From: Caldilinea sp. CFX5
GTDB taxonomy: Bacteria; Chloroflexota; Anaerolineae; Caldilineales; Caldilineaceae
Length of the DNA stretch: 64,000 nt
NCBI GenBank assembly: GCA_021405325.1
Contig: QWII01000035.1
Coordinates: 1-64,000 of the forward strand
Direction: 5' to 3'
A program made the position numbers and the translations under genes. Every line of letters begins with the position of its first letter. The first letter of the stretch is position 1. Under the pieces are notes generated by a model, which saw only the letters and a program-made list of their open reading frames with translations, was not told where the DNA came from and did no database searches. This document shows, one piece after another, positions 38,676 to 46,522 of the stretch.

Positions 38676-39693
38676 GTGGCTGAACGGCGCGAATGGCTGC
38701 TCTTTTTGCTGTTAGTCGGCCCGAACTTTCTGCTCTTTGCTGTCTTTACCTATTGGCCACTGATTTACAATGGCTATCTCAGCTTTGTGCGCTGGGATAT
38801 GTTGGCGCCGATCAAACTCTGGGTGGGGTTGGATAATTATCAGGCACTTTTCACCTCCGCGGCTTTCGGTCGTATGTTGACCAACACGTTGGTCTTTACC
38901 TTTGGCTCAGTGGTGGCGATCTGTGCCCTGGGACTGTTGATGGCGCTGCTGCTCAACCAACCCCTACGCGGGCGGAATGCCGTGCGTAGCATTGTCTTCA
39001 GCCCCGTCATGTTGAGCGGCGTGGCGATTGGCCTGGTCTGGATCTACATCTTTGACGCCCGCTACGGCTTGATCGATTGGCTCTTCCAGGGCGTCACCTG
39101 GCAATTTGGCGGCAAATATAGCGACCCGGATTTTAATATGCACCTAGCTGATGAGAAGACCGTCGCCGCCGGCCAGTTCTATAAGGACACCGTACAGGAG
39201 TACAAGTGGGCGCGCCCCAGCAAAGATATTCAGACCGATTTTATCAATGGTCTCACCGCGGCGATGATGGCTTCCACCGGTTCAATGGGTGGTGTCAAAG
39301 CCAATGCTCAATTTGAATTTGGCACGGCCTTCCTGCCCAAGAAAGGCCGCTATGAAGTACATCGGTTTTGCCTCCAACCCCGAAAACACGGCCTTCTGGG
39401 CGCAGAACACCGGGTACATGCCGGTGCGCAAGAGTGCCGCTACCAGTGAAAGCATGATGGCTTACTATGCCGAGTTCCCCCAATTTGAAACCGCTGTCAA
39501 GCAGTTGGAACTGACCCAACCCCAGGACAGCGCCCGTGTCTGGGTGCCGAACGGTGACCAGATCATCGGCAAGGGGCTGGAACGCATTACCGTACAATCT
39601 GAAGATGTCGCCACGGTTTTTGCCGAAGTCAACGACATTCTGGTCAAAGAAGCGGAACCGGTGATCCAGACCCTCCAGACGATTGAAGCATAG
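38676..39693 (+). pseudogene. Decayed fusion of sugar ABC permease and binding protein (UgpA::UgpB type)
   Basis: The first about 140 codons are the N-terminal half of a UgpA-like permease (FLLLVGPNFLLFAVFTYWPLIYNGYLSF...GLVWIYIFDARYGLIDWLFQ). Near 39090 the frame runs straight into the middle of a UgpB-like glycerol-3-phosphate/sugar-binding protein (GKYSDPDFNMHLADEKTVAAGQFYKDTV). After FGTAFLPKK (about 39345) a stretch is missing and the reading shifts by one base; the binding-protein C-terminus (KYIGFASNPENTAFWAQNTGYMPVRKSA...) continues in another frame to 39693. So at least two deletions and a frameshift removed the rest of the operon. No ribosome site precedes GTG 38676, so the start may be lost as well. 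A terminator survives downstream. Confidence 0.88.
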
Positions 39694-39729
39694 TAAAAGC
39701 TTTCTTCTCCTTTAATACTTCCGGTTGCC

Positions 39730-39772
39730 AACCCAAAAGCCCGACACCATTGCCGTGTTGGGCTTTTGGGTT
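39730..39772 (+). terminator. Intrinsic terminator-like hairpin
   Basis: AACCCAAAAGCCCGACAC (39730-39747) pairs with GTGTTGGGCTTTTGGGTT (39755-39772) with one G-T pair and a 7-base loop. It follows the decayed permease/binding-protein gene by about 36 bases and is a leftover of that operon. Confidence 0.7.
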
Positions 39773-39836
39773 CACCTCTGTCTCCTGCTAATCCGCTATC
39801 CGCCGGACGCAATTACGTTAGCCAATCGTAAATAGT

Positions 39837-40055
39837 GGTGTCAAAATGACACTAATTTGCGCGTTTGCAAGGATTATGATAACATCGATGCTTAGTGTAT
39901 GTGATACACTAAATTTCGTGTAGGATGTACACTAATATTTCGTGTAGAACATACACTTATGAAGGGTAGCGAATGGTTTCGGTAATCCTTGGAACTTGTC
40001 ACGCCGGCGGCGATGACCTACAGTTACCGCTTTATTTTCGTAATGTTCATAAGTG
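39837..40055. promoter_or_regulatory. Cluster of TTAGTGTA/TACACTAA operator-like palindromes
   Basis: TTAGTGTAT-GTG-ATACACTAA (39892-39912) is a perfect 9-base inverted repeat. GTGTCA-AAA-TGACAC (39837-39851) precedes it. TACACTAA and TACACTTA half-sites follow at about 39928 and 39952, with CGTGTAG words in a roughly 24-base direct repeat. TACACTTATGAA (39952-39963) pairs with TTCATAAGTGTA at 40044-40055. Position upstream of nadC-nadA-nadB suggests a control region for NAD synthesis; the binding protein is not identified. Confidence 0.65.
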
Positions 40056-40072
40056 TAGTTTGTCCATATAGT

Positions 40073-40139
40073 TTTTAGAAATCGTAGGGGCGTCCCCTTG
40101 CGGGCGCCCGATAAGGGGACGCCCCTACGATTTCTAAAA
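40073..40139. repeat. Long perfect hairpin, 27-bp stem
   Basis: Arms 40073-40099 and 40113-40139 pair without mismatch around a 13-base GC-rich loop that is itself partly self-complementary. The core CGTAGGGGCGTCCCC shares CGTAGGGGC with the palindrome at 1-50. It lies 70 bases before the nadC start codon. Confidence 0.9.
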
Positions 40140-40208
40140 TTTAAGTGGTCAGACCAGTAGCTTGTGATCGGCTCATCTTTGAAAACAGGTAATAGAAAGC
40201 TGAAGCAG

Positions 40209-41093
40209 ATGAAGACATTCATGCGCAAACAAACGGTATCGCGCGCCGAGATGGCGGCGGCGATCCAACGGGCGCTGGCCGAAGATGTGCGGGATGGCGA
40301 CGTGACCACGCTCTGCACGGTGGCGTCGGACGCGAGTTATGAAGGCAAGTTCATTGCCAAGGCGACAGGCGTCGTGGCCGGGTTGACCGTCGTCCAGTTG
40401 ACCTTTGACCTGGTGACTCTGTTATATGGCGCCGGGCAACCTGTAAATTTTCAAGCCCATGTCGTCGATGGTCAGGCTGTGGAACGGGGCGCCGTGATCG
40501 CAACGGTGCATGGGCCGGGGCAAGTGTTGTTGACGGCGGAACGCACTGCCTTGAACTTTTTGCAACGCATGTCGGGAATTGCCACGCTAACGGCCCGTTA
40601 TGTGGAAGCCGTGCATGGGACAACGGCGCAGATTTTGGATACGCGCAAAACGGCCCCAGGCTTACGCACTCTTGATAAGTGGGCGGTTGCCTTAGGTGGC
40701 GGCGCCAATCATCGCCACGGCTTGTATGACATGGTCTTGATCAAAGAAAACCATGTCGCCGCGGCTGGCGGCATTCGCGCCGCCGTCGAGCGTGTACGTA
40801 ACCTGGACCAACGCAACCGTCCGATTGAGGTTGAGGTGCGTTCACTTGCTGAATTACAAGAGGCGTTGCCGCTGCGGGTCGATCAGATCATGTTGGATAA
40901 CATGGAGCTCGCCCAAATGCGCGAAGCCGTGCGTCTTACCAATGGCGCCACCCCACTGGAAGCGTCAGGCAATGTCTCGCTGACCACCGTCGCCGACATT
41001 GCCGCCACCGGCGTCGATTACATTTCGGTCGGCAAGCTCACCCATTCGGTGGAAGCGTTTGATATTAGCTTTTTACTCAAAGAAGCAATGTAG
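40209..41093 (+). CDS. nadC: Nicotinate-nucleotide pyrophosphorylase (quinolinate phosphoribosyltransferase)
   Basis: Converts quinolinate and PRPP to nicotinate mononucleotide, CO2 and PPi in de novo NAD synthesis; 294 aa from ATG 40209. ATG 40221 is equally plausible, and an upstream in-frame GTG at 40164 seems too early. LAEDVRDGDVTT, TAERTALNFLQRMSGIAT, DTRKTAPGLRTLDKWAV and GGGANHRHGLYDMVLIKENH are all family hallmarks, the last two lining the quinolinate and phosphoribose sites. SVGKLTHS ends the barrel. First gene of a nadC-nadA-nadB run. Confidence 0.96.
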   Translation: MKTFMRKQTVSRAEMAAAIQRALAEDVRDGDVTTLCTVASDASYEGKFIAKATGVVAGLTVVQLTFDLVTLLYGAGQPVNFQAHVVDGQAVERGAVIATVHGPGQVLLTAERTALNFLQRMSGIATLTARYVEAVHGTTAQILDTRKTAPGLRTLDKWAVALGGGANHRHGLYDMVLIKENHVAAAGGIRAAVERVRNLDQRNRPIEVEVRSLAELQEALPLRVDQIMLDNMELAQMREAVRLTNGATPLEASGNVSLTTVADIAATGVDYISVGKLTHSVEAFDISFLLKEAM

Positions 41094-41182
41094 GTGGTTG
41101 GTTCGGTGGTTGGTTCGGTGGTTGGCTCGGTGGTTGGTTCGGTGGTTGAGCTTGTCGAAACCACCGAGCCAACCAACATTCA
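41093..41182. repeat. Tandem GGTGGTTGGTTC repeat with inverted tail
   Basis: Between nadC and nadA, the 12-base unit GGTGGTTGGTTC/CTC repeats about four times; then GAGCTTGTCGAAACC leads into AACCACCGAGCCAACCAAC, the complement of the repeat, so the whole folds into a stem-loop. The loop word TGAGCTTGTCGAA is itself palindrome-like. The first unit overlaps the nadC stop codon. Confidence 0.85.
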
Positions 41183-41204
41183 CATAAGAAAGAAGCAGAG
41201 GAAG

Positions 41205-42272
41205 ATGATCAACACAATGCAGGCCCAATCCGTTCAAGCGACCTATGCGCTGATGAAAGCCAAACTAGCCGATGTTGTCCCCGATGTGGAATTGCGCATT
41301 AAGGCCGAACTCGCCTATGAGATCAACCGCCTGAAGGTGGAGAAAAATGCGGTCATTTTGGGCCATAATTATATGGAGCCGGCTCTTTTTCACTCCATCC
41401 CGGATTTTGTCGGTGACTCGTTGGAATTGAGCCGCAAAGCCGCGCAGACCGACAAAGATATTATTATTTTCTGCGGCGTCGAGTTTATGGCCGAGACGGC
41501 AAAGATTCTGAATCCGGAGAAGATGGTGCTGGTGCCCTCCAATCGCGCCGGCTGTTCGCTGGCGTCCAGCATTACCGCTGATGATGTGCGGGCGCTCAAG
41601 GCGCGTTTCCCCGGCGTGCCAGTCGTGACCTATGTCAATACCTATGCCGATGTCAAAGCCGAATGTGACATCTGCTGCACTTCCGGCAATGCCGTCAAAG
41701 TGGTCGAATCGTTGGGCAGCGATACAATTATTTTTATCCCCGATGAGTATCTGGCCCAAAATGTGGCGCGTGAAACCGGCAAACGGATCATCTTTCCGGC
41801 GGTGGTGAAAAATGGTCACACTGAGATCACCCTAGAAGGAGCGCCTGCCTTTGACTTTATCGGCTGGCGCGGTCGCTGCGAGGTACATGAAAAATTCACC
41901 ATCCAAGACATTCAAAATGTGCGCCAACAGTTTCCCGATGTTGAAATTCTGGCTCATCCCGAATGCAGCCCGGCTGTGGTCGCCGCCGCCGACTTTTCCG
42001 GCAGCACCACCGCTATGATGCGCCGGGTCGAGCAGAGCAAAGCGCCCCGCTATTTGCTGCTTACCGAATGTTCGATGGCCGACAACATTGTCGCCGCTAA
42101 TCCTGACAAGGAGATGTTGCGCCTCTGTAGTGTGCGTTGTCCGTACATGAACCAGATCACCCTGGAAGATACGCTGGCTGCGCTGCGCTACAACCAATAC
42201 GAGGTGCATGTGCCGGAAGAGATTCGCCGACGCGCGGCGCGCTCGGTTGAGCGGATGATTGCGATTGGGTAA
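41205..42272 (+). CDS. nadA: Quinolinate synthase
   Basis: [4Fe-4S] enzyme that condenses iminoaspartate with dihydroxyacetone phosphate to quinolinate; 355 aa from ATG 41205, with AGAGGAAG just upstream. The longer frame back to 41094 only translates the spacer repeat. Hallmarks: VILGHNYMEP, VGDSLELSRKA, FCGVEFMAETAKILNP, SNRAGCSLA (Cys117), AHPECSP and the C-terminal RLCSVRCPYM; three Cys at these sites hold the cluster. It lies between nadC and nadB, so the operon covers aspartate to NaMN. Confidence 0.96.
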   Translation: MINTMQAQSVQATYALMKAKLADVVPDVELRIKAELAYEINRLKVEKNAVILGHNYMEPALFHSIPDFVGDSLELSRKAAQTDKDIIIFCGVEFMAETAKILNPEKMVLVPSNRAGCSLASSITADDVRALKARFPGVPVVTYVNTYADVKAECDICCTSGNAVKVVESLGSDTIIFIPDEYLAQNVARETGKRIIFPAVVKNGHTEITLEGAPAFDFIGWRGRCEVHEKFTIQDIQNVRQQFPDVEILAHPECSPAVVAAADFSGSTTAMMRRVEQSKAPRYLLLTECSMADNIVAANPDKEMLRLCSVRCPYMNQITLEDTLAALRYNQYEVHVPEEIRRRAARSVERMIAIG

Positions 42273-42360
42273 GGGAGAAATTGCGAGATAAAGAGATTGC
42301 GAGATTACAGGGTTGCTTTGCCTAATCTCTTTATCTCGCAATCTCTTTATCTCTCTGTCA
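42271..42360. repeat. Word-repeat hairpin (GAGATAAAGAGATTGC type)
   Basis: Between nadA and nadB: units of GAGATAAAGAGATTGCGAGATT on the left are answered by AATCTCTTTATCTCGCAATCTC on the right, giving a stem of over 20 bases around a short loop. It lies inside an operon, so it may tune nadB expression rather than end transcription. Confidence 0.8.
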
Positions 42361-42376
42361 GAAAAAAGAGTCACCT

Positions 42377-43948
42377 ATGGCTACCGATTTACTCGAAACC
42401 GAAGTTCTCATTCTGGGATGCGGCATTGCCGGCGGTACAACGGCGCTGACCCTGGCCGATGCCGGCGTGCCGGTGACGGTGGTGACGCGCGGGAAGGCGC
42501 CGGAAACCACCAACACCTATTGGGCGCAAGGCGGTATTATCTATACCGGCGTGGACGATTCGCCGGATCTGCTGGTGGAAGATATTTTGCGCGCCGGCGG
42601 CGGTCACTGTTATGAACCGGCGGTGCGGCTGCTGGCCGAAGAAGGACCCGCCGCGGTACGGCGCATATTGCTTGACCGGTTGCAGGTTACATTTGATCAA
42701 GCGACAGATGGCGCGCTCTCGTTAACCCTGGAAGGTGGCCACAAATTGCCGCGCATTATCCACGCCACCGACGCCACCGGCAAAGCGATTGAACTGGCCT
42801 TGCTCAATGCTTTGGCTCGTCACCCCAATGTGACCTTGTTGACCGGCTACACCGCCGTTGATCTACTGACGCCGTCACATCACAGCCAGAACCGGTTGCG
42901 TATCTATGAACCACGTTCTTGTGTGGGCGCTTATCTGTTGGATCAAGAGCGGGGACAGGTGGTGCGTTGTCTCGCCAAAAAGACGGTGTTGGCGACTGGT
43001 GGTCTTGGACAAGTCTTTCTGCGCACCACCAACCCGGTGGGGGCGCGGGGCGATGGGCTGGCAATGGCGGATCGGGCCGGCGTGCGCATTATCAATGCTG
43101 AGTTTGTCCAGTTTCATCCAACCGCGTTTTATTATCAGGATGGCGCCCGTTTTCTCGTCTCGGAAGCGGTGCGCGGCGCCGGCGCCCGCCTGGTCGATGA
43201 GCAAGGACGACCATTCATGGCAAAGTATGCACCGGAGTGGCAAGACCTGGCCCCACGCGATGTGGTCGCCCAGAGCATCCATCGTGAAATGTTGGACAAA
43301 GATCTGCCTAACGTCTACCTCGATCTCGCTTCCTACCTGGCGCCGGAGCAGATTCGGGCAAAGTTTCCTACCATTTATGAGCGTTCTTTAGAATATGGGG
43401 TGGACATTACTCGTGAGCCGGCGCCGGTTGTCCCCGCAGCGCATTACTTCTGCGGCGGCATTTGGGTGGATGAGTGGGGGCAGACTGATCGCCAGCATTT
43501 GTATGCCATTGGGGAAGTTTCCTGTACAGGTGTACACGGCGCCAATCGGTTAGCCAGCACTTCTCTGCTCGAAGGGTTGGTGTGGGGTGAGCGGGCGGGG
43601 CAACACATTCTGCGGGTCCTGCCGACGACTGAACATTTTGCTGCTGCTGAAATTCCCGCTTGGGTCGAGCCGGGCCAGGAAACCGCTGACCCGGCGCTCA
43701 TCAGTCAGGATATGAGTTCCATCAAACATATCATGTGGAATTACGTGGGGTTGGTGCGCACGACGCCCCGCCTGGAACGCGCTCTGCGTGAATTAACGCG
43801 CCTGGAGACCGAAATCGAACAATTCTACCGCAAAACCCGCCTCACCGATGATCTGATCGGTCTGCGCAATGCTGTGCGCACCGCCTTGCTCATCACCAAC
43901 GCCGCCTGGCGCAATAAGCGTAGCATGGGGTGCCATTACCGAGAGTGA
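42377..43948 (+). CDS. nadB: L-aspartate oxidase
   Basis: FAD enzyme that oxidises L-aspartate to iminoaspartate for NadA; 523 aa. ILGCGIAGGTTALTLADAG binds FAD near the N-terminus. TTNTYWAQGGI, LEGGHKLPRIIHATDATGKAIE, and HYFCGGIWVDEWGQTD...GANRLASTSLLEGLVWGERAG are signatures of aspartate oxidase rather than succinate dehydrogenase. The ATG follows a weak AAAGAG site after the repeat hairpin. It completes the set nadC-nadA-nadB, so this organism makes NAD from aspartate. Confidence 0.95.
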   Translation: MATDLLETEVLILGCGIAGGTTALTLADAGVPVTVVTRGKAPETTNTYWAQGGIIYTGVDDSPDLLVEDILRAGGGHCYEPAVRLLAEEGPAAVRRILLDRLQVTFDQATDGALSLTLEGGHKLPRIIHATDATGKAIELALLNALARHPNVTLLTGYTAVDLLTPSHHSQNRLRIYEPRSCVGAYLLDQERGQVVRCLAKKTVLATGGLGQVFLRTTNPVGARGDGLAMADRAGVRIINAEFVQFHPTAFYYQDGARFLVSEAVRGAGARLVDEQGRPFMAKYAPEWQDLAPRDVVAQSIHREMLDKDLPNVYLDLASYLAPEQIRAKFPTIYERSLEYGVDITREPAPVVPAAHYFCGGIWVDEWGQTDRQHLYAIGEVSCTGVHGANRLASTSLLEGLVWGERAGQHILRVLPTTEHFAAAEIPAWVEPGQETADPALISQDMSSIKHIMWNYVGLVRTTPRLERALRELTRLETEIEQFYRKTRLTDDLIGLRNAVRTALLITNAAWRNKRSMGCHYRE

Positions 43949-44024
43949 AGACAAGGAGACAAGAAGACATAAGGTGCGACGATCTCCTGTCTCCTGTCTC
44001 CCCCTCTTCGTGTCTTCCTGTCTT
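43949..44024. repeat. GAGACAAGAAGAC / CTGTCTCCTGTCTCC repeat
   Basis: Spacer between convergent nadB and the first sortase gene. Purine-rich words on the left are complemented by CTCCTGTCTCC...GTCTTCCTGTCTT on the right, giving an imperfect long stem with T-rich right end. A similar spacer lies at 48119-48237. Confidence 0.75.
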
Positions 44025-44882
44025 TTATTTAACAGGCCGTGCCACTACAATTACCCGATGTGTGTTGCTGTTCCACGGCCAGCAGGTGACCAACGTGAGA
44101 CGGGTATCGCTGGTGGGGGCGATGGCTTGGGCGTTGGCGGCGCGTTGGGCGGCGCCGGCGTGCTTTTCCGGGACAATGTTGACCTCGTCCACAGCATAGG
44201 TGACAGCGGTGCCGACGTTCGTCCAGACGGTAATCTCGTCGCCGGCTTGCAGACGGTGCAGGTTGCGGAAGATCGAACCGCCCGTGTTGTTATGACCGCT
44301 GATCACCGTATTCCCTGGCTGCCCCGGCACGACACTGTTCAGGTGCCAGCCTGGGATCTTGTCCACCATGTGCCAGATATTTACTTCTTTGTCCCCCTCC
44401 ATCACCGGACGCCAGCCCAACGGTGTCACTGCTGTGTCCAGCCCAATGGCGCCGACGGCTAAATGCACAGGGTAGAAGAGCGAACCATTGGCTAGATAGC
44501 TTGGTTGCGCCGCGTCGCCGGTTTCCTGTTCCAGATCAGCCTGGCGTTCGGTGGTCAAACTTGGCTCACGCCAAATATCAGCGCTGGCGTGCAGCAGGGT
44601 AAGATCGGCGCCTGTCGGCGGTAGGTTGGTTGGCGCCGGAATTGGCGTATTGGTTGGTGTTGGCGCCGGAATTGGCGTATTGGTTGGTGTTGGTAAAGGG
44701 GATGTGCCGGTGGTAGGGGTGGGGGTCGGCGCAACCTGCCGCTGGGGCATGGCAAAATCCCGATTTCCTTGACTCGCTGTCCGCCCCTCAATGCTGCGTG
44801 ACAGCACAATGTGCGGTGATTGGAGAAAGGCCAGCAGGGAAAGCAGACAAAAGAGGCCAATGAAGAGAAACTTCTTATTCAT
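44025..44882 (-). CDS. Sortase-family protein with Pro/Thr linker
   Basis: Secreted, membrane-anchored sortase, 285 aa. N-terminal hydrophobic segment (about 4-22), a (PTPTNTPIPA) linker near 50-90 with two identical PTPTNTPIPA blocks, and a sortase domain from about 130. Catalytic residues expected for the family are in place: His197 in ISGHNN, Cys267 in LVTCWP and Arg276 in NTHRVIVVA. Sortases cut a sorting signal and join the protein to a cell-wall or pilus nucleophile. No LPxTG protein is seen in this window, so the substrate is unknown. First of three sortase-domain genes here. Confidence 0.9.
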   Translation of the reverse strand: MNKKFLFIGLFCLLSLLAFLQSPHIVLSRSIEGRTASQGNRDFAMPQRQVAPTPTPTTGTSPLPTPTNTPIPAPTPTNTPIPAPTNLPPTGADLTLLHASADIWREPSLTTERQADLEQETGDAAQPSYLANGSLFYPVHLAVGAIGLDTAVTPLGWRPVMEGDKEVNIWHMVDKIPGWHLNSVVPGQPGNTVISGHNNTGGSIFRNLHRLQAGDEITVWTNVGTAVTYAVDEVNIVPEKHAGAAQRAANAQAIAPTSDTRLTLVTCWPWNSNTHRVIVVARPVK

Positions 44883-44992
44883 GGCAAATCCTTTCTGGTG
44901 ACTTTACAGAATGGTGCTTGACACTTTGACGATGCCACTCGTATCTGTTTACAGAAGAGTAAACTGTTTTGGGAAACGTCATGGTCATCTGG

Positions 44993-45061
44993 CAAGTTCC
45001 TTTGCCTCAAAAGCGCCCGGCGTCACGCCGCTTTCGGGTGCTTTTGGGGCAGAGGAACTTG
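44993..45061. repeat. 26-bp imperfect stem with inner hairpin
   Basis: CAAGTTCCTTTGCCTCAAAAGC... (44993-45018) pairs with ...GCTTTTGGGGCAGAGGAACTTG (45036-45061) with three mismatches of G-T type, and CGGCGTCACGCCG lies in the loop. It is in the spacer between the DUF11 gene stop and the first sortase gene and may end the DUF11 transcript. Confidence 0.7.
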
Positions 45062-45090
45062 TTTCAAGGGGCAAATCAGTGTGGGAAAGC

Positions 45091-46263
45091 CTACCGTGCT
45101 ATCAGTGGTAAATAATTCTTGCGCTCCAAGAGCGTCGGTGGGAAGAGGACGATCGGCGCACCGGCATTGTTATTGGCCGGCTGCGGATCAGGGGTATCGG
45201 CTGTGACTGTCGCCCGGTTGATGAGCATCTGGTTGATAACGGTTGGCGGTGTACGCACTGGGGCGGTGATGGTCAATAAACCACCAACATCCAGCGTGCT
45301 GAGGGTTGCTGTTAATTCAGTACGACTAAGTTGTAATTGGGGACTTTGCCCAAGCAGCACCATGAGCGAGGAATTGCCTTCAAAAAAGAGAGCCTTCGGC
45401 AGCAAATCCCGCAGCACAACATTACGCGCCGGCCCTGGCCCGGCATTGCTGACTTGAATGGTATAGGTAATGAGGCTCCCACCGATCACGGGATCATGCG
45501 CTGCGGTTTTTTTGAGCTGCAAATCGGCTAGATCCGGCAGGGTGGTGGGGGTAGCCGATGGTGTACTGACCAGGGTGGGGGTGGTTGTGATGGCGGCTGG
45601 GGAGGTTGGCGTTGCTGTCGGTGTTGCCGTTGCCGGCGGCGGGGCGGTGGGGGTGGCTGTGAGCAAAGTTGTGGTCACGGTCGCCCAGTTGTTGCTGTTG
45701 CTATTGTTGGTTGCTGTCACCACAGCGCGATTGAGCAGCGTTGTCTCGTCCACATGATGATCAACGCGTACACGGCCGACGATGACAACCCGCCCGGTTG
45801 GTTGTAGCATTTCGACTGTACCGGTAATCTGTTGCGCCCCGACTTGCAACTGCGGCTTAACACCACCGGAAACCGTAATGTAGGATTCACCATGAAAATG
45901 TAAACCGTCTGGTAATTTGTCGGCAATGATCACCTTTTGCGCCGCCGTTGTCCCCGTATTACTGACAATAATGGTGTAGGTTAGGGGGTCACCAGCTTTG
46001 ACAATGGCTGGTGACCCTGCTTTAGAAATTTTGAGTAAGGCCAGGCTCCCGGCGCGACTGCTGCTGCTTTGCGCCAGGCTTGGGGCAAGTTCAACAGCGC
46101 TTGCGCCGTCATTTTGCCCTTGGCCTGTTTGCTTGATTGGCTCATCTGTGGGCGACGCTAACCAAAATAAAGGCCAGGCCACTGGCAGGCCAGCAGCAAT
46201 GAGTGGCGCGAAATAGAAGATACAACCAAGACCAAGGGCAAAGAAAAGCAAGCGGAGCTTCAT
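45091..46263 (-). CDS. DUF11-repeat surface protein ending in YLPLIAR
   Basis: 390 aa. N-terminal hydrophobic segment (about 4-26) for export or anchoring. Two DUF11 beta-sandwich domains: about 75-185 (ISKAGSPAIVKAGDPLTYTIIVSNTGTTAAQKV) and about 245-370 (LKKTAAHDPVIGGSLITYTIQVSNAGPGPARNV). A Thr/Pro-rich linker (TATPTAPPPATATPTATPTSP) joins them. The protein ends ERKNYLPLIAR, with no transmembrane tail. No ribosome site is obvious. Its place between sortase genes makes it a candidate partner. DUF11 proteins are wall- or sheath-associated in other bacteria, but no activity is known. Confidence 0.82.
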   Translation of the reverse strand: MKLRLLFFALGLGCIFYFAPLIAAGLPVAWPLFWLASPTDEPIKQTGQGQNDGASAVELAPSLAQSSSSRAGSLALLKISKAGSPAIVKAGDPLTYTIIVSNTGTTAAQKVIIADKLPDGLHFHGESYITVSGGVKPQLQVGAQQITGTVEMLQPTGRVVIVGRVRVDHHVDETTLLNRAVVTATNNSNSNNWATVTTTLLTATPTAPPPATATPTATPTSPAAITTTPTLVSTPSATPTTLPDLADLQLKKTAAHDPVIGGSLITYTIQVSNAGPGPARNVVLRDLLPKALFFEGNSSLMVLLGQSPQLQLSRTELTATLSTLDVGGLLTITAPVRTPPTVINQMLINRATVTADTPDPQPANNNAGAPIVLFPPTLLERKNYLPLIAR

Positions 46264-46452
46264 GGTATGTTTTGGGATCAGGTTGTAAACAGCAAACTAC
46301 AGGGTTAAGTTTCAGCAGCGTATTCATGAGCTTTATACAAGCCGGTTTGGGTAAGTATAACGCTAAATTGTGCGGGTGCAAAGTTTATGGGCTTACTGCG
46401 TATGACAACAGTTGTAAAACAGTAGCGATTGCGTAGCGATTGGGACATGTAG

Positions 46453-46491
46453 GCCAGACCTGTCAGGTTGCAAAAACCTGACAGGTCTGGC
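46453..46491. repeat. 17-bp stem with CCTGTCAGG core
   Basis: GCCAGACCTGTCAGGTT (46453-46469) pairs perfectly with AACCTGACAGGTCTGGC (46475-46491). It is the second copy of the core seen at 34472-34504 and lies in the 259-base spacer between the DUF11 gene and the second sortase gene, which otherwise shows nothing I can name. Confidence 0.85.
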
Positions 46492-46522
46492 GCCATGATG
46501 GCTTTGATCGTATCGATCGATG

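Larger units (their letters stand above)
39694..40208. other. 515-base spacer before nadC
   Basis: No gene. It contains, in order, the terminator of the decayed ABC gene, a cluster of TACACT/AGTGTA operator-like sites (39837-40055), and the long perfect hairpin at 40073-40139. TATGAT at 39875 may be a -10 for nadC but has no good -35. Confidence 0.7.

Noticed and set aside
38676..39449. Genuine permease::binding-protein fusion transporter
   Set aside because: The permease lacks its C-terminal half with the EAA loop, and the binding-protein part is internally deleted and frameshifted.
40073..40139. Riboswitch before nadC
   Set aside because: A single perfect hairpin with a dispersed-repeat core; no NAD+-riboswitch-like architecture could be recognised by eye.
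41094..41204. N-terminal extension of NadA
   Set aside because: It translates the GGTGGTTGGTTC repeat (MVGSVVGSVVGS) and has no ribosome site; ATG 41205 has one.
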